Assembly (NCBI GenBank): GCA_030267565.1
Contig: BRXU01000068.1
Location: forward strand, 62,001-126,000
Length of the DNA stretch: 64,000 nucleotides
Reading direction: 5' to 3'
Source: Pleodorina starrii
Lineage: Eukaryota; Chlorophyta; Chlorophyceae; Chlamydomonadales; Volvocaceae
The position numbers and the translations under genes are program-made. Shown one piece after another: positions 18,382 to 26,299 of the stretch (its first letter is position 1; the number at the start of each line of letters is the position of its first letter). Below the pieces are notes generated by a model. That model saw only the letters and a program-made list of their open reading frames with translations, was not told where the DNA came from and made no database searches.

Positions 18382-18747
18382 CCTTGCCCCTCCATGAAGC
18401 GCGCCTCGTGATGTCGGGCACCCCCCGCAGGTTACAAGGCGCGGCAGGTCCCGGACCAGCCCCTTCAGATGAGATTGCGACAGCACGGTCATGGCGCAAG
18501 CAGCCATTCGGCCCTGCCTGCCGGGCGCGGGTATGCCTTTTCCGCTGGCCGGCGGGCGGCGCGGCCTGCTCATCCACCTCGAAGGACAGAACCCGCGTCA
18601 CCGGGCGGGACCGGGATTCGCATGCTCCCATGACCATTGCTTCATGGCATCAGCGCGGGTGAGGCGCCGCTCCCGGAAAGCCGACCTTCACTGGGGATCG
18701 CCCGTGCCGCATCATGCCGCTTCCGCCCCCTGGCCACGCCAATCTTC

Positions 18748-18804
18748 ATTTGAACGGATGATCATTTGAAGGGACGTTCATTTGAAGGGACGTTCAAATC
18801 TTCA
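18748..18804 (+). repeat. Array of three 16-bp repeats (array 2)
   Basis: The arrangement copies array 1: ATTTGAACGGATGATC (18748-18763), two identical ATTTGAAGGGACGTTC units (18764-18779, 18780-18795), then AAATCTTCA. It lies 1,279 bases downstream of array 1 in the same orientation, with related DNA also upstream of it from about 18659. Confidence 0.85.
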
Positions 18805-19045
18805 TCTGTCCTGGGGCGGGTCACTGGCCGGATACAGCGACGGCCCGGTGCTGCATCTGGTGGCAGACGAGGTCGAGGATCCGTCGCCTCTACAGAGCAT
18901 CCTCGGCCGCCCGGTGATCATCGAGACGAACGACGGCCGCGCCGACAAGAGCCCCCTCCCCGCCGGGGCCGGCATCCTGGGCGCCGTGATCCCTCCCCGC
19001 GACCAGAAGAAGAAAAGGCTGCTTCCGAGCCGGGATTTCCGTTGA
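18805..19045 (+). pseudogene. Possible dnaE2 3' remnant
   Basis: The frame ending at 19045 encodes DGPVLHLVADEVEDPSPLQ and terminates LLPSRDFR. DnaE2 proteins end with an OB-fold segment of the type EG-x-VxHxVAxxxxDxSxxL and a final SRDF(H/R), which this resembles. The remainder of the gene is absent and the beginning abuts a 16-bp repeat array. Assignment rests on these two short similarities only. Confidence 0.45.
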
Positions 19046-19407
19046 GGGCCACGAGCAGCAGGGGTGCGCCGGGTCCGGAAACAAGGTTTCCACCGGCGCC
19101 AGGAACCGGGAACGGCCGTTCCCTCCCGTTACCGCTCGGTTACCGCCGCGTTCCCGCTATTCGTCTTTGATATCAATATAATGATAAATAAATACTGTTA
19201 TAGTAACGTAGTATGTAGACATTCTACGCGCACACGCGCGTGCATACGCGCACGCACGCACATACAGGCGCACGCGCACGCATGCGCGCATAGATTCCCC
19301 GAGAATCCGCCGTTCCCCGTTACCTTTGATGCAAGACTTTGATTTTGAACGAAAACCTTGGGAACAGGCCGGTAACGCACGGCAACGCCGTTCCCACCAG
19401 GTGATTG
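19046..19407. other. Non-coding, origin-like region with palindrome, GTTACC motifs and alternating purine-pyrimidine DNA
   Basis: No convincing gene lies here. Features seen are a perfect 16-bp palindrome GGGAACGGCCGTTCCC (19108-19123); GTTACC at 19128, 19139, 19319 and 19407 and its complement at 19371; an AT-rich stretch (about 19165-19215); and alternating purine-pyrimidine tracts. The combination resembles a replication or regulatory region but no initiator gene is adjacent. Confidence 0.5.
19225..19292. repeat. Alternating purine-pyrimidine tract (Z-DNA-prone)
   Basis: Bases 19225-19266 alternate pyrimidine and purine without a break (mostly CG and CA steps), and after one base the alternation resumes through 19292. 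Such runs favour the left-handed Z form under negative supercoiling. Confidence 0.75.
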
Positions 19408-19578
19408 TTACCTGTCTTTGGATGCAGCAGCAGCCTGCAGCCCAAGCTCGATCAGTTGCCGGATGGCTTCGTTTTCGGAGGGTATTCTGTTGTCGTAACG
19501 GAAGTCTGCGATGCGCTGCGCCTGATCATCTGTCAGGTTGACAAGCTTTTTGACGGGAAAAACGGTCTGTTTTGCCAT
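19408..19578 (-). CDS. Small ribbon-helix-helix-like protein
   Basis: A 56-codon minus-strand frame starts MAKQTVFPVKKLVNLTDDQ and continues QRIADFRYDNRIPSENEAIRQLIELGLQAAA before TAA at 19410-19408. The short beta-strand followed by two helices, with SENEAIRQLIELGL as the second helix, fits Arc/CopG-type ribbon-helix-helix DNA-binding proteins. A GAGG lies just before the ATG. The neighbouring inverted repeat at 19627-19643 could be its operator. It may regulate the divergent gene at 19711. Confidence 0.7.
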   Translation of the reverse strand: MAKQTVFPVKKLVNLTDDQAQRIADFRYDNRIPSENEAIRQLIELGLQAAAASKDR

Positions 19579-19626
19579 CAGCCTCAACTAAGCCATATAC
19601 TGCATATTGACAATAAGAATCTTTGA

Positions 19627-19643
19627 GCATATGTTGTATATGC
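19627..19643 (+). promoter_or_regulatory. Inverted repeat operator candidate
   Basis: GCATAT-GTTGT-ATATGC is a perfect 6-bp inverted repeat with a 5-bp spacer, in the divergent intergenic space between the small ribbon-helix-helix gene and the gene at 19711. A related TATACTGCATAT lies at 19597-19608. This fits a site for a small dimeric regulator. Confidence 0.5.
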
Positions 19644-19710
19644 GGGCCGAAGAAGCGCTACCAACACTTCTCTCGGCCCTAATCACGGTCAACCTGTATG
19701 GAGATCGACC

Positions 19711-20346
19711 ATGACTGCACATCAATCTATCCCTTTGGCAGGCTTTGCGGAAGCTCTCACGCCAGGCTTCACCCCCACGCCGATGGTGGAGCGCTTTGCG
19801 TTCATGCAAGCCGCGCTGGCGCTCTATCTCGACGCGGAGCGGGATCTCGCGCATTCGGGTGCCTGGGATCCGGCCTGCGACCACTGGCTGCGGGATGCCG
19901 AGGCGGCGCGGACGGCGCTGGCCGCCGCGCTCGACGCGGTCTGCGCGACCGGGCCCGCGCGGGCGCAGGACCGGCCGCTGCGCCAGCTGGCGCGGATCGC
20001 GCGGGTCATGCTGCTCGCGACCGACGAGGCCGAGTTCGCCCAGGCCCATGGGCTGATCTGCGAATTCAGCGCCGTGCTGCGCTGCCCCGGCAGCGGCCCG
20101 ATCGATCGGCATGTCGACGAGATGCTGGCCGAGGCCCGGCGGCAGCTCGCGGCGTTCGCGGCGCTGCCGGATTATGCGCCGGAGGTGGATGACAGCGCCG
20201 GCGTCGATCTTGCGCCTGCCGCCGTGATCGGCCCGCAGGACAGCGCGCTGCGCCAGAGCTGCACCCAGCCCCTGCCCCGTCCCGCCGACATGGCGCGCAA
20301 GCCCTCCCCGGCGCCCCGCGACCTGCCCGGCGCCGCGGCCGCCTGA
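19711..20346 (+). CDS. Hypothetical protein (Ala-rich, helical)
   Basis: The 211-residue protein is not recognised. It is helical and acidic in its first 150 residues (ERFAFMQAALALYLDAERDLAHSG, RLARIARVMLLATDEAEFAQAHGLICEF) and has a proline-rich tail from about 195. No signal peptide or membrane segment is seen. It heads a run of four plus-strand genes (19711-24141) that includes a nuclease-like and an AAA-peptidase-like protein. Codon usage is very GC-rich like the neighbours. Confidence 0.65.
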   Translation: MTAHQSIPLAGFAEALTPGFTPTPMVERFAFMQAALALYLDAERDLAHSGAWDPACDHWLRDAEAARTALAAALDAVCATGPARAQDRPLRQLARIARVMLLATDEAEFAQAHGLICEFSAVLRCPGSGPIDRHVDEMLAEARRQLAAFAALPDYAPEVDDSAGVDLAPAAVIGPQDSALRQSCTQPLPRPADMARKPSPAPRDLPGAAAA

Positions 20347-20515
20347 CCGGCGCTTTCCGCCGCCCTTTCTCCCCCGAAGGGCCGCGCCGTTCCCCGCGCG
20401 TGATCGCCAGACACCGCGCCTGACCCATCACCCTTCCCGGATCCTGCCGCCGCCCCGGGCCGTGCCGCCCGCAGGCCTGACCCCACGCACCCTCTGACCA
20501 GGGAAGGATCTTCTC

Positions 20516-21481
20516 ATGTGTTTTTCCACCACCCCCGGCGCCGATCCGGCGCGCTTCACCGCCCTGCCCCGCTTTCCCGCCCCGATCCGGCCGCATTGGC
20601 AGGCGACCGCCGCCGCCAAGGGCTTTCGCATCCTCGCCCGCGTCCATGACCGTTATCACCTGCTGCTGCGCTGCCGGACCTGCCGGCGCGACTTCCCCAC
20701 GAAGCTCTTCGTGCTGATGCGCGGCCAGCCGCTCTGCCCGCATTGCCTGGCCGCGCGGCGCGCCGCGCTGGCGGCGGAGGCAGGCGTCGCCTTCCTCGGC
20801 CCCGATCCGGACCATAGCGCCTACGGCCACTACCTTGCCCCCTGCGGCCACATCCTGCGCCGCCAGTTCGACCTGATCGCGCGGGTCGCGCGTGGCGAGA
20901 CCGGGCTGCGCTGCGAGACCTGCCACGCCGCGCGCGAGGCGGCCGAGGCCCGGCGCTTCGGCTGGCAGCGCCTCGGGCCCTGCCCGTCGAGGCGGCCGAA
21001 TTACAGGCTTTATCGGCACCGCTGCGGCCATGTGCAGCGCGTGGCCCAGGCCAACATGCTCTGGGGCCAATGCGACTGCGCCGGCTGCGGCCAGAGCTGG
21101 AGCGCCAGGCCGAGCTTTCTCTATCTCTTCGAGATCCACCTGCCGGCCCGCGGCCCCCGCCCGGCGCGGGATTACCTGAAGCTCGGCTACAGCGCCCATC
21201 CGGTCAAGCGCCACCGCCACCAGCTGGGCCTGCCGCCGGAGGCAAGCGTCGCCGTGCTGCGGGTCGTGGCCATGGCTTCGGGCCACGCGGCCTGCGCCTG
21301 CGAGACGGCGCTGCACCGCCAGCTGCGGCGCGCCCACCCCGATGCGGTGGTGCCGAGGGCGGAGTTCGCCGACGGCATCAACGTCACCCGCGAGATCTAT
21401 CGCCCGGCGCTGCGCCCGGTGATCGAGGCAGCCCTCGACCGCATCGAGGCCGACGCCGGCGCCGGCGCCGCTGCGTCCTGA
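20516..21481 (+). CDS. Zinc-finger protein with GIY-YIG-like (T5orf172-type) nuclease domain
   Basis: The 321-residue protein has three metal-binding modules of similar layout: Cys53/Cys56 with Cys74/Cys77, CGH at 110-112 with Cys133/Cys136, and CGH at 170-172 with cysteines 186-191. The C-terminal part (about 200-305) has YLFEIHLP, YLKLGYS, KRHRHQL and ACETALHRQL, matching the order Y-x(n)-K-x-G-Y-x(n)-R-x(n)-E of GIY-YIG/T5orf172 nucleases. Repeated zinc modules before a nuclease domain suggest specific DNA binding, as in homing-type endonucleases. It lies 119 bases before the AAA-peptidase gene. Activity is inferred. Confidence 0.65.
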   Translation: MCFSTTPGADPARFTALPRFPAPIRPHWQATAAAKGFRILARVHDRYHLLLRCRTCRRDFPTKLFVLMRGQPLCPHCLAARRAALAAEAGVAFLGPDPDHSAYGHYLAPCGHILRRQFDLIARVARGETGLRCETCHAAREAAEARRFGWQRLGPCPSRRPNYRLYRHRCGHVQRVAQANMLWGQCDCAGCGQSWSARPSFLYLFEIHLPARGPRPARDYLKLGYSAHPVKRHRHQLGLPPEASVAVLRVVAMASGHAACACETALHRQLRRAHPDAVVPRAEFADGINVTREIYRPALRPVIEAALDRIEADAGAGAAAS

Positions 21482-21599
21482 CCGCGGCGCCGCCCCTGCG
21501 GTGTTCCCACGCGAACAAGCCGTTCCACCCATCCACGACGACACGCCCCTGCGTGCCGCGCGCCCTGCCGCGCCGCGCCCCGGCCTCTGGAGATCCCGC

Positions 21600-23666
21600 A
21601 TGACCGCATCCAAATCCGCCCACCCCAGCCCCGCACCCGCCTGGCTGCCCTTCGCCCGCAAGCTGCTGCACCGCCTGCGCGAACCCACCGGCGAGGCGCT
21701 GCCCGATCCCGAGCTCGCCGCCGAGCTCGGCCTGGCCAGCGAGCCCGCGGCGCTGACGCCCCGCACCCTGCTGACGGCGCTGCGCCTGGCCGCGAGCCTC
21801 GGCGGCCAGGCCGCCGTCACCGCTGCCCTGCGCCCCGGCGCGCTGACCCTGCTGCGCGGGATCCCGGCCGAGGACATCCCTCTGCTGCGCCATGTGCTGC
21901 CCTCCCTCCTGCCCGGCGCCTGGCGGATCCGCGAGTTGAAGCCGGACGACGGCGCCCCGCGGGAGCACCCCGGCGCCACCACGCTGCACCTGATCACGGT
22001 CGCCGCGCCCGGGCGCGGTGACGCGCTGCAGCACCCGCTGATCGCCGGCCTCGACAGCGCCGCGCCGCTGCTGATCCTGCTTGCCGCGGGCGCCGCGCTG
22101 CCCGACGCGCGGCCCGGCCGGCATGCGGTCATCCACGAGTTCGCGCCGATCGGCGCCGATCTGGTCTGGGCGCTGCTCGAGGCCCTGCAGCACCTGCCCC
22201 GCCAAGGCGCGGCAGCCGATCGGGCCCTGCTGCGCCAGGCCTTCGACAGCGGGCTCCACCTCGACAGCACCGATGTGCTGCTGGCCCTGCGCGCGCCGAC
22301 AATGGCCGAACTCGCCGCGCGGCTGGCCGGCAGCCCCGTCGCGCCGGGCGACGCCGCCGCGCCGCCCACCCTCGACAGCCTCACCGGCGACGGCCCGGCG
22401 CTGCAGGCCGCGCGGCACCTGGTCGAGGACCTGCAACTCTGGCGCGCCGGGCGCCTCGAGTGGTCCGAGATCACCCGCAGCGCGCTCTTTTACGGCCCGC
22501 CCGGCACCGGCAAGTCCTGGCTCGCCCAGGCCTTGGCGGCCTCGGCGGGCGTCAGCGCGATCACCGGCAGCTTCGGCGAATGGCAGGCGGCGGGGCATCT
22601 GGGCGAGATGCTCAAGGCCATGCGCCGCACCTTCGCCGAGGCCCGCGCCCGCGCGCCGGCGCTGCTGATCCTCGACGAGCTCGACGCCGTCGGCAACCGT
22701 GGCGACAACGCCGGCCCGAACCAGAACTACCGCGTGCAGGTCATCAACGCCTTCCTCGCACTGATGGACGAGATCGCCCGCGCGCCCGGCGTCATCGTCG
22801 TCGCCACCTGCAACCACATCGACCTGATCGACCCGGCGGTGCTGCGCCCGGGCCGCTTCGACCTGCGGGTCGAGGTGCCGCTGCCCGATGCCGCCACGCT
22901 CGCGGGCGTGCTGCGCCGCCACCTGGCGCTGCCCGAGGCCGAGATCTCCGTGTTGGCCCGGCATTGCGTCGGCCTGAGCCTTGCCGAATGCGATGCCGAA
23001 CTGCGGGCGGCGCGGGGCGCGGCGCGCCGGGCCGGGGTCGCGCTCGACGCGGCCGGCCTCATGGCCCGCCTCGACGCCGGGCGCGATCCGGCGATCGACC
23101 GCCGCGTCGCCCTGCACGAATGCGGCCATGCCCTCGTCACCACCGCGCTCGGGCGCGGCACGGTGCAGCGCCTGGCGCTTGCGGGCAGCGGCGGCACGAC
23201 CCGGATCGCGCGCCGCCCGCAGGCCGGGCTCATCGCCGACCACACCGACCTGCTGGCCGAGCTGATGGCCGGCCGCGCCGCCGAGCGGCTGGTGCTGGGC
23301 GCTGTCTCCGCCGGCGCCGGCGGCCCGCCGGACTCCGACCTGGCGCTGGCCACGCGCGTCGCGCTCGATCTCGAGACCCGCTACGGCCTCGGCGCCGAAG
23401 GCCCGCTCTGGTTTGGCGACAGCGCGGCCCCCATGCGCGACCCGGCCCTGCGCGCCCGCTGCCGCCGCCACCTCGAGACCGCCGAGGCCCGCGCCGCCGC
23501 CCTGCTGGCCCCGCATCGCGCGCTGCTCGAGGACATGGCCGCCGCGCTGGTGACCCGGCGCGAGCTTTCCGACGACGACCTTACCCCCTGGCTGCAGCGC
23601 CTTGATCTGGAGGTCGCCGCGCAAGTGATGCTGGACATCGAACAGCCAACGCCGCCGCCCGACTGA
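21600..23666 (+). CDS. Soluble FtsH-like AAA ATPase with M41 peptidase domain
   Basis: The 688-residue protein has an unrecognised N-terminal domain (about 1-255), an AAA module with Walker A GPPGTGKS at 299-306, Walker B LLILDELD at 355-362 and second region of homology NHIDLIDPAVLRPGRFD at 405-421, and a peptidase domain with the zinc motif HECGH at 506-510 and a likely third ligand Asp near 580 (PPDSDLALA). This is the FtsH order, but no transmembrane segment is present, unlike FtsH. It probably unfolds and degrades proteins in the cytosol. The ATG at 21600 is used; the open frame extends to 21501 without a ribosome-binding site. Confidence 0.8.
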   Translation: MTASKSAHPSPAPAWLPFARKLLHRLREPTGEALPDPELAAELGLASEPAALTPRTLLTALRLAASLGGQAAVTAALRPGALTLLRGIPAEDIPLLRHVLPSLLPGAWRIRELKPDDGAPREHPGATTLHLITVAAPGRGDALQHPLIAGLDSAAPLLILLAAGAALPDARPGRHAVIHEFAPIGADLVWALLEALQHLPRQGAAADRALLRQAFDSGLHLDSTDVLLALRAPTMAELAARLAGSPVAPGDAAAPPTLDSLTGDGPALQAARHLVEDLQLWRAGRLEWSEITRSALFYGPPGTGKSWLAQALAASAGVSAITGSFGEWQAAGHLGEMLKAMRRTFAEARARAPALLILDELDAVGNRGDNAGPNQNYRVQVINAFLALMDEIARAPGVIVVATCNHIDLIDPAVLRPGRFDLRVEVPLPDAATLAGVLRRHLALPEAEISVLARHCVGLSLAECDAELRAARGAARRAGVALDAAGLMARLDAGRDPAIDRRVALHECGHALVTTALGRGTVQRLALAGSGGTTRIARRPQAGLIADHTDLLAELMAGRAAERLVLGAVSAGAGGPPDSDLALATRVALDLETRYGLGAEGPLWFGDSAAPMRDPALRARCRRHLETAEARAAALLAPHRALLEDMAAALVTRRELSDDDLTPWLQRLDLEVAAQVMLDIEQPTPPPD

Positions 23667-23724
23667 ACCGCCCGCCGCCGAACCGCAGCCATCGCACTCC
23701 ACCAAAAGCGCCGGAGCCCCCGTC

Positions 23725-24141
23725 ATGCCGCAAGCCACCACCCGGCGCGACCTCATCGCCACGCTGCCCGGCCTCGCAGTGCTGCTCGCCACCGAGCCGG
23801 CCGCCGGGAGGGCACCCCCCACCGCGGCCCCACCGCGCCCGGCCTTCCAGGCGGCGCAGCGCGCCTGGCACCGCGCCTGGCAACGCTATCGCGCCCAAGA
23901 CCAGATATCGGCAGCCCACCGCTTCGAGACCACCGAACCCGGCCGCGCCGCACTGGCCAGGATGGATGCGCTTCTGGTCCGCATCGATGAGATCGAAGCC
24001 AGTCTGGCCAAGACGCCCGCCCGCACCCGCGCCGAACTGCGCATCAAGATCGAGATCCTCTCCCTCGATGGCGCGCTCAGGCCAGAGTTCCAGGACGCCG
24101 TGAGGGCCGATGTCGAGCGGCTTCTCCCACCGGCGCCATGA
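23725..24141 (+). CDS. Small hypothetical protein with Tat-like N-terminus
   Basis: The 138-residue protein starts MPQATTRRDLIATLPGLAVLLAT, a twin-arginine pair followed by a hydrophobic stretch, like a Tat signal, though the motif is weak. The remainder is helical and charged (WHRAWQRYRAQDQI, ALARMDALLVRIDEIEASL). No family recognised. It follows the AAA-peptidase gene by 58 bases and ends just before a 16-bp repeat relative at 24154, marking the end of the cassette. Confidence 0.6.
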   Translation: MPQATTRRDLIATLPGLAVLLATEPAAGRAPPTAAPPRPAFQAAQRAWHRAWQRYRAQDQISAAHRFETTEPGRAALARMDALLVRIDEIEASLAKTPARTRAELRIKIEILSLDGALRPEFQDAVRADVERLLPPAP

Positions 24142-24153
24142 GGGAATGAGTAT

Positions 24154-24175
24154 ATGAACGCACGTTCATCTCTTC
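24154..24175 (+). repeat. Diverged member of the 16-bp repeat family
   Basis: ATGAACG-CA-CGTTCAT is a perfect palindrome with a two-base centre, followed by CTCTTC. It shares the TGAA-x-G-x-ACGTTCAT core and the trailing TCTTCAT of the family seen at 17.5 and 18.8 kb, and sits 13 bases after the end of the 23725 gene. Confidence 0.5.
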
Positions 24176-24207
24176 ATCGCAGCACCCTGCGGTGGCGTTG
24201 CTTGGCA

Positions 24208-25539
24208 TCAGCTGGAACGGTCGCGCATCTCCCGCATCGGCGGCCAGAGCAGCATGTTCTGCAGATCCGCCACCGTGACCGCGATATCCCGGCAGGACGT
24301 CTCTATAAGGTCCAGTCCCGGCTCTGGCACATGGGTGGCCTCCAGCCAGGTTCGCAGCGGGGCGATCTCGGCCTCGCTGACCGGGCGGCGATTGAACCTC
24401 AATGCGCCCAAAGCGCGCGCCGCCCAGATCTCGGGGCAAAGCAATAAATGCTGCAACGAGATCTGGAAGCCGTCGATGTCACAGAGAAAGGCAAGGCCGG
24501 CCAGCTCCTGCGGAGTGAACCTCGGGACCGGCGCTGTGTCATCCGGCGGCTGGACGAAGGCCTCCGGCTTTTGGGCCGCGTTGACGCGGTTCGCAGCGGC
24601 ACGCTGCCTTTTTCCATGGCCGTCGGGCGCGTGGCGAATGCCATGGGCGCCCGCACCGCCCAGGCTTTCGAGGCCCTGCACATAATCCCGCATCTCGCCC
24701 AGTCTCGCCGCCAGGATCGAGGTCGCCACACGCCGGCCCTTGGCCAGCAGATCCAGCAGTTCGATATGACGCAGAAGATGCGACTCGATCTCCTGGAGGC
24801 CCGCCCCCGGTGCGAGGCTTGCCTTTGCCCTGTCGAGATAGCGCTTTTGCAACGCGACGCCTTGGTATTGCCGCACGGCTTCGCCGTCATGGACGACGAG
24901 CCGTTGTTTTCGGCCTTCGTCCGCCTGCATGGCCAGAAACACGCGCAGCACGCTTTGATCCTCGCAATCCCCCGGGTCGCCGGTGACTGCGGCATGGCCC
25001 GAGCGGCGTGCCAAGGATGCTTGGGCCAGGGCCATCAGATGGGGCGCGTTCCACGCGATGCAGTCGAACGCCGAGAGATAGTCCCCCTTCAACCCGGGGC
25101 TACGATCAAAAAGCGCCTCGATGGCCGGCAACAAGGCAAAGATCCAGAGCCGAAGCGCGTCGCGCAATGCCACTTCGACCGCAGAGAGCGTCCGACGCCC
25201 AGGTTGCAGCTCCTGCAACGGGATCACCGCCAGCGCCGTCAGGGTATAGCCGCTGGCGGCAAACTGCTGGCGCTGCCAGAGGTCCATCAAAGGCACAAGC
25301 CGGTCGTCCTGAGGAGAGATCCAGTGAAGCTTGCGGACCTGCCGCGCCTTGTATCGCGCCATGACCGACGCAGGCACCTCCCGGGCATCCGGGCCGATCC
25401 GTGCCGGATCGAGGAACAGGAAGACGGGCCACAGATCGGCAAAGCCGACCTCATCATCGGCCGCGCTGCCCTGCCGCGCATGCAGGGCAGACACCATGCG
25501 GTCAAAAGAATCTCCAATCAACTCATTGTAACTCATCAT
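24208..25539 (-). CDS. Hypothetical protein, 443 residues
   Basis: No family was recognised. The protein is mostly alpha-helical, with segments such as DLWPVFLFLDPARIG, YLSAFDCIAWNAPHLMALAQASL and LLRHIELLDLLAKGRRVATSILAARLGEMRDYVQGL, and a Cys-poor composition. It begins MMSYNELIGDSFDRMVSALHAR without a signal peptide. It converges on the 19.7-24.1 kb cluster. Real coding is supported by an uninterrupted long frame on the minus strand with no equally good alternative on the plus strand. Confidence 0.6.
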   Translation of the reverse strand: MMSYNELIGDSFDRMVSALHARQGSAADDEVGFADLWPVFLFLDPARIGPDAREVPASVMARYKARQVRKLHWISPQDDRLVPLMDLWQRQQFAASGYTLTALAVIPLQELQPGRRTLSAVEVALRDALRLWIFALLPAIEALFDRSPGLKGDYLSAFDCIAWNAPHLMALAQASLARRSGHAAVTGDPGDCEDQSVLRVFLAMQADEGRKQRLVVHDGEAVRQYQGVALQKRYLDRAKASLAPGAGLQEIESHLLRHIELLDLLAKGRRVATSILAARLGEMRDYVQGLESLGGAGAHGIRHAPDGHGKRQRAAANRVNAAQKPEAFVQPPDDTAPVPRFTPQELAGLAFLCDIDGFQISLQHLLLCPEIWAARALGALRFNRRPVSEAEIAPLRTWLEATHVPEPGLDLIETSCRDIAVTVADLQNMLLWPPMREMRDRSS

Positions 25540-25857
25540 AAATTTCCTGACGCATCAAACAGGGTATTTGAATCCCAAAAAGCGCGGCGGTTTTGCGACA
25601 TGCCTGTGGCAATCCAAAGCCATCGAGCCGAATCGCCATGCCAAAGCCGCATCACTCCCGTCAGCGAGCGCCCCCGAGCAGCCAGACGCGCGCCAGTCAG
25701 ACTGACCACGCTGCGGTCAGGATGCAACTGCCTGGTGCGCCGCATGCGGCCCTCGCACCCCTTTGCACCCTTTCATCGCGGCCCTCGCCTGTGAGGCTGC
25801 CCGCCGCGATCACGCCGCCAGTCAAACTCCCTCAACCCACCAGACAGGAGATCTGCC
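25540..25857. other. Intergenic stretch without a recognised gene
   Basis: About 320 bases separate two divergent genes. No conserved frame was found. AGGAGATCTGCC directly before 25858 is the ribosome-binding site of the resolvase-like gene. Promoters for both genes must lie here but no near-consensus boxes were identified. Confidence 0.4.
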
Positions 25858-26280
25858 ATGACCACCACACCCCCCTGCTTCACGCCCCGTGCGGCGATCT
25901 ACGCGCATACCGCGACCAAGCGAGAGAACATCAACGACCAGATCGCCATCTGCAAGGCGTTTGCCGAGGCGCAGGGCTGGCGCGTCGCCGGGGTTTATGC
26001 GGATCGCAACACGCAGAACCTGCGAACCAGTGGCCCGGAGATCTCCCGGCTCAAGGATGACGCCGCGGCTGGGGAATTCGATGTGGTGCTCTGCCAGTAT
26101 GTCGATCGGATCACGCCGAATATATGGGAACAGCGCGATATCCTGATCCGGCTCTACGCCACCGGCCTGGCAACCTGGTCGGTCGAAGAAGGGTCGCTCG
26201 AGGACCTGCGCCTGGAATACCAGCGCCATCTTCCTCATGAGGATGACCCCTTGGGTCCTTTCCGCCGCAAGGACGAGTAG
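25858..26280 (+). CDS. Resolvase-fold protein lacking the catalytic serine
   Basis: The 140-residue protein has the serine-recombinase N-terminal fold: RAAIYAHTATKRENINDQI, GWRVAGVYADRN and GEFDVVLCQYVDRITPN. In active enzymes the first motif reads Y-A-R-x-S; here Arg17 and Ser19 positions are His and Ala, so strand cleavage is not expected. The DNA-binding C-terminal domain is absent. It could be a regulatory or decaying relative. It borders the decayed SOS-gene region. Confidence 0.7.
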   Translation: MTTTPPCFTPRAAIYAHTATKRENINDQIAICKAFAEAQGWRVAGVYADRNTQNLRTSGPEISRLKDDAAAGEFDVVLCQYVDRITPNIWEQRDILIRLYATGLATWSVEEGSLEDLRLEYQRHLPHEDDPLGPFRRKDE

Positions 26281-26299
26281 ACCCCGCCGCGACGCCCTT

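Noticed and set aside
17469..18804. CRISPR array
   Set aside because: Units are 16 bp, directly abutting without spacers, and no cas gene is present.
19064..19342. Plus-strand frame across the alternating purine-pyrimidine tract
   Set aside because: Its translation is Arg/His/Ala repeats created by the CG/CA steps, with no start signal.
21384..23822. An 812-codon minus-strand frame opposite the FtsH-like gene
   Set aside because: Same cause: the plus strand carries Walker and zinc motifs in order, whereas the minus frame is repetitive Gly/Arg/Gln.
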